A stretch of DNA of 64,000 bases from Roseobacter litoralis Och 149 (lineage in GTDB: Bacteria > Pseudomonadota > Alphaproteobacteria > Rhodobacterales > Rhodobacteraceae), in assembly GCF_000154785.2 (NCBI RefSeq), contig NC_015730.1:2604001-2668000 (forward strand). The letters are read 5' to 3'. Below the pieces are notes generated by a model. That model did no database searches. It worked only from the letters and a program-made list of their open reading frames with translations, and was not told the origin of the DNA. A program made the position numbers and the translations under genes. Within the stretch, counting starts at the first letter, position 1, and every line of letters begins with the position of its first letter. Below, piece by piece: positions 48,837 to 58,305 of the stretch.

Positions 48837-51443
48837 TCAAAATGGGATGTCATCTGCTGCGGTGATAAACTTGGCAACGACCTTTTTGGTGCCCGCCTTT
48901 TCAAACCCGATCTCCAGCTTATCCCCTTCGATCCCGGCTATGGTACCGTAACCGAACTTTTGGTGAAAAACGCGCTCTCCAATTACAAAACTGGACAGTG
49001 CCGATGCGTCGATGACCGTGTTTTTTATTTCGCGTGGCTGAGCAACAGAACGCTCCTGACTGCGCGCCTGCAACCGTCGCCAACCGGGGGAGTTATATAC
49101 ATTCGCCTCCGCCGCCTGATCATGCAAGGTGCTGCGCGGCGCGGCTGCCCCGTATCCGCCCCCATAAAGTCCGGGCGGCGTCAGCACTTCCACATGCGCT
49201 TGCGGCAACTCGTCGATAAAACGGGACGGCATAGCGTTTTGCCACTGCCCGAAAACGCGACGGTTCGACACGAAGGATATGGTGCAGACCTCTTCAGCGC
49301 GGGTGATCCCCACATAGGCCAGCCTGCGCTCCTCTTCGAGGCCCTTGAGCCCGCTTTCATCCATGGAGCGTTGCGAGGGGAAAAGCCCGTCTTCCCACCC
49401 CGGCAGAAATACCATGGGAAATTCCAATCCCTTGGCCGCGTGCAACGTCATGATCGACACTTTAGCGCCGCCATCATCGCTTTCATTGTCCATGATCAGG
49501 CTGACATGTTCCAGAAATCCCTGCAGGTTTTCGAAGTTTTCCAGTGCTTTGACCAGTTCCTTGAGGTTTTCCAGACGCCCCGGCGCCTCGGGTGTTTTTT
49601 CGTTTTGCCAATGGGTCGTATACCCGCTTTCGTCGAGGATAACCTCAGCAAGCTCAATGTGAGAGAACGCAAGCGCGCCCTCGCCCCCGTCGTCAATGAC
49701 CACATCCCCGTCCACATGTTTGCGCTGATGCAGCATAGCGATCCACCGATCGATCCCCTCAACCAGTTTGCGCAGTTCTGTGCCACCCTTGCCTTTGATC
49801 AACCCTTGGGCAACGGCCAGTCGCGCGCCTTCAAAGAGGGAAACGCCATTTGCGCGCGCTGTCACCTGAATGGTCTGTTGCGCCTTGTCGCCAAGGCCGC
49901 GTTTGGGAGTGTTCACGATCCGCTCAAACGCCAGATCATTATCCGGGCTGACGACGACGCGGAAATAGGCCATCGCATCGCGGATCTCCATCCGCTCATA
50001 AAAGCGCGGGCCACCGATCACGCGGTAGGGCAGACCGATGGTCAGGAAGCGATCTTCAAAGGCACGCATCTGGTGGCTGGCGCGCACAAGGATCGCGATT
50101 TCTTCTGAATTGAACCTAAGAAACACTGGCTCCAACGACAGGCCTTCTTGTTGCCGAGTTGTTAGTTCCCACAACAAATCACGGTTTTTTTCCTTTGAAA
50201 GAAAGCTCTCGTGCTGCTTCAAACGTTCCAAGAGTTGCTCAATACTGTTGAGGCCCAAAAGCGCATCGTTATTATCAAGACGCTTCACTTCTTCCATAAT
50301 TTGCTGAGACCGCGAATTCTGCCTTCTCTTAGCGAGGTAAGAACTACCATCACAAAGTGCTTCGATGTCTTCCCCTATCCAGCGGGCCTCTTCCTCGCCG
50401 TCCCAATGACCGATGAGACGAATTCTCTCGCCTTCGTCAGCAGCAGTCCAAAGTGTCTTGCCCAACCGCCCTTCGTTGCCTTCGATAACGCCGGATGCGG
50501 CCGCCAGAATATGCGGGGTGGAGCGGTAATTTTGCTCCAAACGGACCACATGGGCGCCGGGGAAGTCTTTTTCGAACCGCAAGATGTTGCCCACCTCCGC
50601 CCCGCGCCAGCCATAGATCGACTGATCATCATCCCCCACACAGCAGATATTCTTATGCCCCGCCGCCAAGAGCCGCAGCCACAGATACTGCGCGACGTTC
50701 GTATCCTGATACTCATCCACGAGGATATAGGCGAACCAGCGCTGGTATTGTTTCAGCACGTCGTCATGCGTCTGAAATATCGTCACCATATGCAGCAGCA
50801 GATCGCCGAAATCGACCGCGTTCAGCTCGATCAGGCGTCGCTGATACTGTGCGTAAAGCTTGACGCCTTTGTGGTTATAAGCTCCCGCATCCGCCGTCGG
50901 CACCTTTTCAGGGGTAAAAGCGCTGTTTTTCCAGCCATCTATGATGCTGGCCAGCTGCCGGGCAGGCCAGCGTTTGTCGTCAATGCTTTCGGCAGACACC
51001 AATTGCTTGAGCAAGCGCAACTGATCATCTGTGTCCAGAATGGTGAAGTTCGACTTCAATCCAACCAGTTCCGCATGGCGGCGCAGCAGTTTGACACAAA
51101 TCGCATGAAAGGTGCCAAGCCATGGCATGCCTTCGACCGGTTGGCCCAACATTGCACCAACGCGGTTTTTCATCTCGCGCGCTGCTTTATTGGTGAAGGT
51201 CACCGCCAGAACTTCGTTCGGGCGTGCGCGCCCTGTGTTGAGCAGATGCACGATCCGCGCAGTCAGCGCCCGCGTCTTGCCCGTCCCTGCGCCGGCAAGC
51301 ATCAGGACCGGCCCGTCCAATTGCTCCACGGCTTCTCGTTGCGCGGGGTTCAACCCGTCAAGATACGGCTGCGGGCGCGCGGCCATCGCCTGCGCGGAGA
51401 GCGAAGCGCCCTCAAAAGCGTCCATGTCATCAAAATTGCTCAT
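48837..51443 (-). CDS. uvrD: UvrD/PcrA-type DNA helicase with unusual insert
   Basis: 868 residues, superfamily 1A 3'-5' helicase acting in excision repair. Walker A GAGTGKT at 51-57, TFHAICVKLLRRH, DEYQDTN at 243-249, DDDQSIYGWRGAE, EQNYRST, and motifs V-VI with TLHAAKGLEFPMVFLPGWEDG and RLAYVGITRA. Residues about 365-446 (SYLAKRRQNSRSQQ to FLRFNSE) form an insertion where E. coli UvrD has some 16-20 residues; the DNA there (50110-50350) is AT-richer. The insert is in frame and helical in look. The C-terminal KFGYGTIAGIEGDKLEIGF tail is typical. Confidence 0.95.
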   Translation of the reverse strand: MSNFDDMDAFEGASLSAQAMAARPQPYLDGLNPAQREAVEQLDGPVLMLAGAGTGKTRALTARIVHLLNTGRARPNEVLAVTFTNKAAREMKNRVGAMLGQPVEGMPWLGTFHAICVKLLRRHAELVGLKSNFTILDTDDQLRLLKQLVSAESIDDKRWPARQLASIIDGWKNSAFTPEKVPTADAGAYNHKGVKLYAQYQRRLIELNAVDFGDLLLHMVTIFQTHDDVLKQYQRWFAYILVDEYQDTNVAQYLWLRLLAAGHKNICCVGDDDQSIYGWRGAEVGNILRFEKDFPGAHVVRLEQNYRSTPHILAAASGVIEGNEGRLGKTLWTAADEGERIRLIGHWDGEEEARWIGEDIEALCDGSSYLAKRRQNSRSQQIMEEVKRLDNNDALLGLNSIEQLLERLKQHESFLSKEKNRDLLWELTTRQQEGLSLEPVFLRFNSEEIAILVRASHQMRAFEDRFLTIGLPYRVIGGPRFYERMEIRDAMAYFRVVVSPDNDLAFERIVNTPKRGLGDKAQQTIQVTARANGVSLFEGARLAVAQGLIKGKGGTELRKLVEGIDRWIAMLHQRKHVDGDVVIDDGGEGALAFSHIELAEVILDESGYTTHWQNEKTPEAPGRLENLKELVKALENFENLQGFLEHVSLIMDNESDDGGAKVSIMTLHAAKGLEFPMVFLPGWEDGLFPSQRSMDESGLKGLEEERRLAYVGITRAEEVCTISFVSNRRVFGQWQNAMPSRFIDELPQAHVEVLTPPGLYGGGYGAAAPRSTLHDQAAEANVYNSPGWRRLQARSQERSVAQPREIKNTVIDASALSSFVIGERVFHQKFGYGTIAGIEGDKLEIGFEKAGTKKVVAKFITAADDIPF

Positions 51444-51549
51444 AAACGCACCCTAGCGCGCGGTTGTCCGGAGATAAAGAGAAGTTCACACTCTGTTCTG
51501 CAGCTTTTCCGCTCTGGACAATCCTCTGATCTGGCAGGCAAATAGGCGC

Positions 51550-52707
51550 ATGAGCCTGCACAACCGCTATCCCGCGATTGCTGATCTGCGGACCCGCGCA
51601 CGCACCCGCATGCCGAAATTCGTGTGGGAGTATCTTGATTCGGCGACAGGCACCGAGGCAACCCAGCGCCGAAACCGCAGCGCGCTCGACTGGATCGGCC
51701 TGCATCCCTCGATCCTGCATGGCGAATTCACCCCGGATCTCGGCACGCAATTCCTTGGTGTCGAACGCCCCCTGCCCTTCGGGATCGCCCCGGTGGGCAT
51801 GTCCGGGCTGATGTGGCCCGATGCCGAAGGGCATCTGGCCCGCGCCGCTGCCCGCGCGCAGATCCCCTATTCGCTGTCCACCGTTGCAAGCCAATCCCCC
51901 GAAGACGTCGCGCCGCATCTGGGTCCGGATGCGTGGTTTCAGATGTACCCGCCGCGCGACCAAGCCATTCGTACCGACATGCTGAAGCGCGCGCGCGCTG
52001 CTGGTTTCAGCACCTTGGTGCTGACGGTGGATGTGCCCGTCGCCTCGCGCCGCGAGCGTCAGACCCGGTCTGGCCTGACACAGCCCCCCCGCCTGACACC
52101 GCGCCTGCTGGCACAGGTGGCGACGACACCGGCATGGGCCTGGGGGATGGCACAGCGCGGCATGCCCCGTATGCGCGGGCTTGAGAAATATACCCCGAAA
52201 ACCGAAAGTGCGCTGTCTTCCACACAACACGCCGGATATCTTTTGCGCACCTCCCCCGACTGGGAGTATGTCAGTTGGTTACGCGACGCCTGGGATGGGG
52301 CTTTTGTACTCAAAGGCGTGCTGCGCGCCAGGGATGCACAGCCCCTTAAATCACGCGGCGTTGATGCGATCTGGGTCTCAAATCATGCGGGTCGCCAATT
52401 TGATGCAGCCCCTGCCAGCATTGACGCCTTGCGTGAGATCCGCGCCGCGACGGACCTGCCGCTGATTTTCGACAGCGGCATTGAGGGAGGCCTTGATATT
52501 CTGCGCGCCTATGCATGCGGTGCAGATTTCGTCATGCTGGGAAGGGCGTTCCACTATGCGTTGGCCGCCCTTGGACCGATCGGCGTCGATCATCTGATTG
52601 AGATTCTGACCAAGGATATTGAGGCCAATATGGGACAGCTCGGCGCGCGAACGATCAGAGAATTGCCGTCGCCGTTTGATCTGAGCGCCTCCGGACCTGT
52701 GGCTTGA
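51550..52707 (+). CDS. lldD: FMN-dependent alpha-hydroxy-acid dehydrogenase (LldD-like)
   Basis: 385 residues. Oxidises L-lactate or a related 2-hydroxy acid at the membrane face. TIM barrel with PFGIAPVGMSGLMWPDAEG, YSLSTVASQSPED, LVLTVDVPVASRRERQTR and the active site SNHAGRQFDAAPAS (His and Arg; the family consensus has GG, here AG). FDSGIEGGLDILRAYACGAD binds the FMN phosphate. L-lactate is the most likely substrate but not proven. Confidence 0.88.
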   Translation: MSLHNRYPAIADLRTRARTRMPKFVWEYLDSATGTEATQRRNRSALDWIGLHPSILHGEFTPDLGTQFLGVERPLPFGIAPVGMSGLMWPDAEGHLARAAARAQIPYSLSTVASQSPEDVAPHLGPDAWFQMYPPRDQAIRTDMLKRARAAGFSTLVLTVDVPVASRRERQTRSGLTQPPRLTPRLLAQVATTPAWAWGMAQRGMPRMRGLEKYTPKTESALSSTQHAGYLLRTSPDWEYVSWLRDAWDGAFVLKGVLRARDAQPLKSRGVDAIWVSNHAGRQFDAAPASIDALREIRAATDLPLIFDSGIEGGLDILRAYACGADFVMLGRAFHYALAALGPIGVDHLIEILTKDIEANMGQLGARTIRELPSPFDLSASGPVA

Positions 52708-52852
52708 AGGGATGAGGGTCTCTTGGTGCTTTACTTTACGTCAGCGAAATGCTGCACTGCGGCAGCGCGAAAACCATCCGTTAGTACGCGTTTACGATAC
52801 ACCCAAACCCGCCTAGACAGGGTAACGACACCGCTGAAATCAAGAGAGTCAC

Positions 52853-55800
52853 ATGCCTGAATTCAAAAAAATCCTCATTGCCAACCGGGGCGAAATCGCG
52901 ATCCGCATCATGCGCGCCGCAAACGAGATGGGCAAGAAAACCGTCGCCGTTTTTGCCGAAGAGGACAAACTGGGCCTGCATCGTTTCAAAGCGGACGAAG
53001 CCTACCGGATCGGCGAAGGCATGGGGCCGGTTGCCGCCTATCTCAGCATTGATGAGATCATTCGTGTCGCCAAGGAAGCGGGCGCGGATGCCATCCACCC
53101 CGGATATGGGCTGTTATCGGAAAACCCCGATTTTGTGGATGCCTGCGATCAAAACGGCATCGTCTTTATTGGACCGCGGGCCGAAACCATGCGTGCGCTT
53201 GGGGACAAGGCCTCTGCCCGTCGGGTGGCTGTTGAAGCAGGCGTGCCCGTGATCCCCGCCACCGAAGTGCTGGGCGATGACATGAAGGCGATCAAGGCCG
53301 AGGCGAAACAGGTTGGTTATCCGCTGATGCTCAAGGCGTCATGGGGCGGCGGGGGGCGCGGCATGCGTCCAATCCAGCAAGAGGACGAGCTGGAAGAAAA
53401 GGTCCTTGAGGGGCGGCGCGAGGCGGAGGCTGCCTTTGGCAATGGTGAGGGCTATCTGGAAAAGATGATCCTCAGGGCGCGCCACGTGGAGGTTCAGATT
53501 CTGGGCGACAAACATGGCGACATGTATCACCTGTTTGAACGGGATTGCTCGGTCCAGCGGCGCAACCAAAAGGTCGTTGAGCGCGCGCCTGCGCCATACC
53601 TGACGGAGGCGCAGCGTGCTGAAGTTTGCAAACTGGGCTATGATATCTGCAAACATGTGAATTACGAGTGCGCGGGCACGGTCGAATTCCTGATGGATAT
53701 GGATGACGGCAAATTTTACTTCATCGAGGTAAACCCGCGCGTACAGGTTGAACATACCGTCACCGAAGAGGTGACAGGCATCGACATCGTGCAGGCTCAG
53801 ATCCTGATCGCAGAGGGCAAAACCATTGCCGAGGCGACGGGCAAGCCGACACAAGCTGATGTCCAGCTGACGGGCCATGCGCTGCAAACCCGGATCACCA
53901 CCGAGGACCCGCAGAATAACTTCATCCCTGACTATGGCCGCATCACTGCCTTTCGCGAGGCAACGGGCATGGGCATCCGCCTTGATGGTGGTACTGCATA
54001 TTCCGGCGGCGTGATCACGCGCTATTACGACAGCCTGCTGGTCAAGGTCACCGCCAAGGCGCAAACACCGGACGCGGCCATCGCCCGGATGGACCGCGCC
54101 CTGCGCGAATTCCGTATTCGGGGCGTGTCCACCAATATCGCCTTTGTCGAGAACCTGCTCAAACACCCGACGTTTTTGAACAATGAATACCACACCAAAT
54201 TCATTGACGAGACGCCTGAGCTTTTCCAGTTCTCCAAACGGCGTGACCGCGGCACCAAAGTGCTGACCTATATCGCGGACATCACGGTGAACGGCCATCC
54301 CGAGACCAAAGCGCATCCGCGCCCGCCAGCCCATGTCAAAGACCCACGCGCCCCAAAGGAACGCGCAGAGCCTATGATGGGCACGCGCAACCTGCTTGAA
54401 CAAAAAGGTCCGCAAGGGGTTGCGGACTGGATGAAACAGCAACGCCAGCTCTTGATCACCGACACCACCATGCGCGACGGGCACCAGTCTCTGCTGGCCA
54501 CGCGGATGCGGTCCATTGATATGATCAAGGTGGCGCCGAGCTATTCGGCCAATCTGCCGCAACTCTTTTCGGTTGAATGCTGGGGGGGCGCGACGTTCGA
54601 TGTGGCCTATCGGTTCTTGCAGGAATGTCCATGGCAGCGCCTGCGCGATCTGCGTGCCGCGATGCCAAACCTGATGACCCAGATGCTGCTGCGCGCCTCA
54701 AACGGGGTGGGATATACCAACTATCCCGATAATGTTGTGCAAGAATTCGTGCGCGTTGCCGCCAGCACAGGGGTGGACGTTTTCCGCGTTTTCGACAGTC
54801 TCAACTGGGTTGAGAACATGCGCGTTGCGATGGATGCCGTGATTGAGAACGGCAAGGTTTGTGAAGGGTCCATCTGCTACACCGGCGACATCAATGACCC
54901 GGATCGGGCAAAGTATAACCTGAAATACTATGTGGACATGGGCAAGGAACTGCGAGACGCGGGGGCCCATGTTCTCGGCCTCAAGGATATGGCGGGCCTG
55001 CTCAAACCCGCCGCCGCGCGCCAGTTGGTCCGCACCCTGAAATCCGAAGTCGGCCTGCCCATTCACTTTCATACGCATGATACCGCCGGGGTTGCCTGTG
55101 CCACGATCCTTGCCGCGTCCGAGGCTGGTGTGGATGCCGTGGACTGCGCGATGGATGCGCTCTCGGGCAACACCTCACAAGCGACGCTGGGGTCTGTCGT
55201 TTCGGCGCTGAAACACACCGATCGCGACACCGGGCTGGATATGTCCGCGATTCGCGAAATCTCTGATTATTGGGAAGAGGTGCGCAATCACTACGCCGCC
55301 TTTGAAACAGGTATGCAGGCCCCCTCCTCCGAGGTTTATCTACATGAAATGCCCGGTGGTCAGTTCACGAACCTCAAGGCGCAGGCGGCAAGTCTGGGGC
55401 TTGCCGACCGCTGGCATGAGGTCGCACAGACCTACGCCGAGGTGAACCAGATGTTTGGCGATATCGTTAAGGTGACGCCATCCTCCAAGGTAGTGGGCGA
55501 CATGGCCCTGATGATGGTATCGCAAGGGCTAAGCCGCGCAGACGTGGAAAACCCGGATACGGATGTTTCCTTCCCGGACAGTGTTGTGGATATGATGCGC
55601 GGCAACCTCGGCCAACCGCCCGGCGGTTTTCCGGAAGCCATTGTCAAAAAGGTGCTCAAGGACGAGCAGCCCGTCCTTGACCGCCCCGGCAAACACCTGC
55701 CCCCCGCTGATCTGGAAGCCCTGCGCGCAGAGGCCTCCAATCTGATGGAAGGCAAGCTCGTTGATGATGAGGACCTGTCGGGATATCTGATGTATCCCAA

Positions 55801-56293
55801 GGTGTTCCTCGATTACATGGGCCGTCACCGGACCTATGGGCCGGTACGGGCACTGCCGACCAAGACGTTCTTTTACGGCATGGAACCGGGCGAAGAAATC
55901 AGCGCTGAAATCGACCCCGGCAAGACGCTTGAAATACGTCTGCAGACGGTCGGCGACACCGGCGAAGACGGTGAGGTTCGGGTATTCTTTGAACTCAACG
56001 GCCAACCCCGCGTGATCCGGGTGCCCAACCGCCTCGTGGCGGCGACAACCCAAAAACGCCCCAAAGCCGAGACTGGGAACGCCAAACACATTGGTGCGCC
56101 GATGCCGGGGGTTGTAGCGTCGGTTGCAGCCAAGGGAGGGGGCAAGGTCAAGGCGGGTGATCTGTTGCTCACAATCGAAGCCATGAAAATGGAAACGGGC
56201 ATCCACGCCGAAAAGGCGGCCACGGTCAAAACCGTACATGTCAGCCCCGGCGGGCAAATTGACGCCAAGGATCTGCTTATCGAATTTGAGTAA
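52853..56293 (+). CDS. pyc: Pyruvate carboxylase
   Basis: 1146 residues, complete. Makes oxaloacetate from pyruvate, an anaplerotic entry that many roseobacters use. N-terminal biotin carboxylase domain (ILIANRGEIAIRIMRAANE; ATP-grasp KASWGGGGRGMR), carboxyltransferase domain with TTMRDGHQSLLATRMR and FHTHDTAGVA, and C-terminal biotinyl domain with biotin Lys at about 1112 in EAMKME. A purine-rich AAGAGAG precedes the ATG. Confidence 0.98.
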   Translation: MPEFKKILIANRGEIAIRIMRAANEMGKKTVAVFAEEDKLGLHRFKADEAYRIGEGMGPVAAYLSIDEIIRVAKEAGADAIHPGYGLLSENPDFVDACDQNGIVFIGPRAETMRALGDKASARRVAVEAGVPVIPATEVLGDDMKAIKAEAKQVGYPLMLKASWGGGGRGMRPIQQEDELEEKVLEGRREAEAAFGNGEGYLEKMILRARHVEVQILGDKHGDMYHLFERDCSVQRRNQKVVERAPAPYLTEAQRAEVCKLGYDICKHVNYECAGTVEFLMDMDDGKFYFIEVNPRVQVEHTVTEEVTGIDIVQAQILIAEGKTIAEATGKPTQADVQLTGHALQTRITTEDPQNNFIPDYGRITAFREATGMGIRLDGGTAYSGGVITRYYDSLLVKVTAKAQTPDAAIARMDRALREFRIRGVSTNIAFVENLLKHPTFLNNEYHTKFIDETPELFQFSKRRDRGTKVLTYIADITVNGHPETKAHPRPPAHVKDPRAPKERAEPMMGTRNLLEQKGPQGVADWMKQQRQLLITDTTMRDGHQSLLATRMRSIDMIKVAPSYSANLPQLFSVECWGGATFDVAYRFLQECPWQRLRDLRAAMPNLMTQMLLRASNGVGYTNYPDNVVQEFVRVAASTGVDVFRVFDSLNWVENMRVAMDAVIENGKVCEGSICYTGDINDPDRAKYNLKYYVDMGKELRDAGAHVLGLKDMAGLLKPAAARQLVRTLKSEVGLPIHFHTHDTAGVACATILAASEAGVDAVDCAMDALSGNTSQATLGSVVSALKHTDRDTGLDMSAIREISDYWEEVRNHYAAFETGMQAPSSEVYLHEMPGGQFTNLKAQAASLGLADRWHEVAQTYAEVNQMFGDIVKVTPSSKVVGDMALMMVSQGLSRADVENPDTDVSFPDSVVDMMRGNLGQPPGGFPEAIVKKVLKDEQPVLDRPGKHLPPADLEALRAEASNLMEGKLVDDEDLSGYLMYPKVFLDYMGRHRTYGPVRALPTKTFFYGMEPGEEISAEIDPGKTLEIRLQTVGDTGEDGEVRVFFELNGQPRVIRVPNRLVAATTQKRPKAETGNAKHIGAPMPGVVASVAAKGGGKVKAGDLLLTIEAMKMETGIHAEKAATVKTVHVSPGGQIDAKDLLIEFE

Positions 56294-56358
56294 CCCCCAA
56301 AAGACACCGGCGAGACGCACGGTTTATTCGCCTTTCACGCGAAAAACCGCTTCTATGA

Positions 56359-56376
56359 TGTCAACTTTTGTTGACA
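56359..56376. promoter_or_regulatory. PpsR/CrtJ-type operator palindrome
   Basis: TGTCAACTTTTGTTGACA is a perfect inverted repeat and fits TGT-N12-ACA (more exactly TGTC-N10-GACA), the binding pattern of PpsR/CrtJ, the redox and light repressor of photosynthesis genes. Its right arm is the -35 TTGACA of the promoter below, the classic repressor layout. It lies 85 bases upstream of the B12-binding regulator. Confidence 0.7.
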
Positions 56377-56400
56377 CAGCTCATCGGTAGTCTGTACGCT
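56371..56400 (+). promoter_or_regulatory. Candidate promoter of the B12-binding regulator
   Basis: TTGACA at 56371-56376 is a consensus -35; TACGCT at 56395-56400 is a weak -10 after an 18-base spacer. It overlaps the palindrome above, so occupancy there would block polymerase. Confidence 0.5.
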
Positions 56401-56461
56401 ATGGCCAAGGCACACGATGATTGTCGAAGGATGCATTGAACTACGGCCTTGGGGGGACTAA

Positions 56462-57295
56462 ATGTCGGATCAGAATTCCCCGCGCGCGGCGAGAGATGAG
56501 GATCGGTATCGCCAGGTTCAGACGGATGTTTTGCAGCTCAAGGCGCGTCTTCCCGAGGCTGATGTCGGTGATATCGTTTCAGAAGTATTGAACCGCGTTA
56601 CTGCGCTCAGAAAAGTAAACGGCGACAGAGTCAACCTGCCAACGCGGGAAAAAGTTGAAAAACTCTGCTATGCGCTGATTTCAGACGACATGAATGAAGG
56701 TGCCGCGTTCATTCATGATGTGCAGGAAGAAGGCGCGACCCTCGAAGCAGTCTATCTGAACTATCTCGCCGAAGCCGCCGGAGTTCTGGGCGAGTGGTGG
56801 GATGATGATCACGTCACTTTTCTTGAGGTCACGATTGGCAGCAGTCGGATCTACGCAATCATGCGCGACCTTGGCTATCTGTTTGTGCCCGATCGCCTTG
56901 TTGAGGTGAAATCAGCAATCTTCGCAACTACCCCGAACGAAACGCATGTTCTTGGCGTACAGATGGCGGCGGACCTTTTTGGCACCGAAGGCTGGAATAT
57001 CGACGTCATGACTGGCCTGTCCCATGAAGCGCTTGTCCAACAGATCACGCAAAGCCCCTATCACATTCTGGGCCTGTCTGCAGGTGGCGCACATTCTGCC
57101 GGTGCATTGGCACGGTTGATTGTCGCTGTACGACTGGCCCGACCTGATATGCGGATTTTCCTAAGCGGACAGATTGTGCAAGCTTGCCCCGACCTTGTTA
57201 CCGTCATGGACCTTGACGGTGCTGCCGATGATATCGAAGACGCCAAGCGTATTCTGCAAGAGCTTTGGTCGGAGTCGTGCGCACAACCGTCCTGA
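56462..57295 (+). CDS. B12-binding regulator, AerR/PpaA-like
   Basis: 277 residues, soluble. After a helical N-terminal part (about 20-100) comes a four-helix cap with LGEWWDDDHVTFLEVTIG at 109-126, the Trp-Asp pattern of light- and B12-sensing proteins of the AerR/PpaA type. The Rossmann cobalamin domain follows: NETHVLGVQMAADLF with the lower-ligand His at 162 and Gly at 165, then ILGLSAGGA and FLSGQ. AerR/PpaA in Rhodobacter acts as antirepressor of CrtJ/PpsR. A PpsR-type operator lies upstream. No DNA-binding domain is visible. It could also be a corrinoid protein of another pathway, but no methyltransferase gene is near. Confidence 0.78.
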   Translation: MSDQNSPRAARDEDRYRQVQTDVLQLKARLPEADVGDIVSEVLNRVTALRKVNGDRVNLPTREKVEKLCYALISDDMNEGAAFIHDVQEEGATLEAVYLNYLAEAAGVLGEWWDDDHVTFLEVTIGSSRIYAIMRDLGYLFVPDRLVEVKSAIFATTPNETHVLGVQMAADLFGTEGWNIDVMTGLSHEALVQQITQSPYHILGLSAGGAHSAGALARLIVAVRLARPDMRIFLSGQIVQACPDLVTVMDLDGAADDIEDAKRILQELWSESCAQPS

Positions 57296-57355
57296 TCCTG
57301 AACGAAGACGTCTTCCGTAGGGGCCAAAAAAATATACTTATCGTCGATTTACCTC

Positions 57356-57384
57356 TTGCAGCATATGGCTCCTGTATGTATCTC
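57356..57384 (+). promoter_or_regulatory. Candidate tRNA-Gly promoter
   Basis: TTGCAG (57356-57361), 17-base spacer, TATCTC (57379-57384). The predicted start would be about 10 bases before the mature tRNA 5' end. Spacing is ideal, bases only partly consensus. Confidence 0.4.
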
Positions 57385-57400
57385 AACCTCACCCAAGGAT

Positions 57401-57475
57401 GCGGGCGTAGCTCAGGGGTAGAGCATAACCTTGCCAAGGTTAGGGTCGGGCGTTCGAATCGCCTCGCCCGCTCCA
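57401..57475 (+). tRNA. tRNA-Gly (anticodon GCC)
   Basis: 75 bases with encoded CCA. The acceptor stem GCGGGCG pairs with CGCCCGC; D arm GCTC-AGGGGTA-GAGC; anticodon loop TTGCCAA gives GCC; T loop TTCGAAT. A complete cloverleaf. A strong terminator follows, then insertion-sequence debris, so its 3' side is an insertion hot spot. Confidence 0.97.
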
Positions 57476-57478
57476 AAA

Positions 57479-57536
57479 TTACCAAAGCCTTACAGTTGTT
57501 TAGCTTAAAACACCTGTAAGGCTGGTAAATTTTTTA
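57479..57536 (+). terminator. Rho-independent terminator of tRNA-Gly
   Basis: AGCCTTACAG (57486-57495) pairs with CTGTAAGGCT (57514-57523), extended by TTACCA and TGGTAA outside, followed by TTTTTT. The 18-base loop is long, but the stem is near perfect. Confidence 0.85.
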
Positions 57537-57585
57537 CTTCATGCGAACGTTTGACCGGCCCCACTTGAGTGGTGCAATTTGAAAG

Positions 57586-57882
57586 TTAGTGCATGATTGG
57601 CCTTTGGTCCATCGGAACGATGGCTTCTGGCGAGGGTGGGCGGTAGCCCAATGCACTGTGCGGTCTCTTTGTGTTGTAGTGTTCCCTCCATTCTTCAATG
57701 ATGATTGGTGCTTCTCTGAGCGAGTAGAAAATTTCGCCGTTGAGGAGTTCATCCCTGAAGCGACCATTAAAGCTTTCACAATACCCGTTCTCCCAAAGTG
57801 ATCCTGGCTTGATGTAGGCAGTCTTGGCACCGACAGCGGCAATCCAATCCCGAACGGTCTGAGCAACGAACTCAGGGCCATA
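57586..57882 (-). pseudogene. IS3-family transposase C-terminal remnant
   Basis: The last 100 codons of an OrfB integrase: YGPEFVAQTVRDW (remnant of DNGPEF with the second catalytic Asp changed), ENGYCESFNGRFRDELLNG with the catalytic Glu, HYNTKRPHSALGYRPP, then stop. Homology ends at the GPEF motif, and the upstream sequence belongs to an IS110 element on the other strand, so the 5' part was lost at that junction. Non-functional. Confidence 0.88.
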
Positions 57883-58016
57883 ACACCTTCGGAATAACGC
57901 TGATTGAGAGGCTGTGATTGCCTGCGCAGCCATCAAATAGCGCAGCAGGTGGTCATAGCCGGGTCTCAGGTCCCTACAGTGGTTTTGCACAAACCACACC
58001 GCAAAGGAGACCGACT

Positions 58017-58286
58017 ATGACCGAGATGACTATTGCACAAGATACACCTGTTTTGGTTGCCATCGACATTGCCAAAGCGCGGCATGAAGTTTTGATTGCT
58101 GTTCCAGATAAGAAACGCCGACGCCGTTTAACCGTCTTGAACAGCCTTGCCGACTTTAACCGCCTCGTCACCGCGTTGAAGGAATACGGACGTCCAGTTC
58201 GTGTAGCCTTTGAGGCGACCGGTAATTATTACCGGGTCTTGGCGTACCATCTGGCAACCGCAGGCTTTGGAGCTGTCCCGCTTTAG
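58017..58286 (+). pseudogene. IS110-family transposase N-terminal fragment
   Basis: 89 residues from MTEMTIAQDTPVLVAIDIAK, with AAAGGAGA upstream. The DEDD motif begins with AIDIAKARHEVL (first Asp) and FEATGNYYRVL (Glu). It is cut at 58286 by the IS3 element that begins at 58287; no continuation is found after 59523, so the rest was deleted or lies elsewhere. Confidence 0.88.
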
Positions 58287-58305
58287 TGCCGCCCCTAGTG
58301 CTCGT

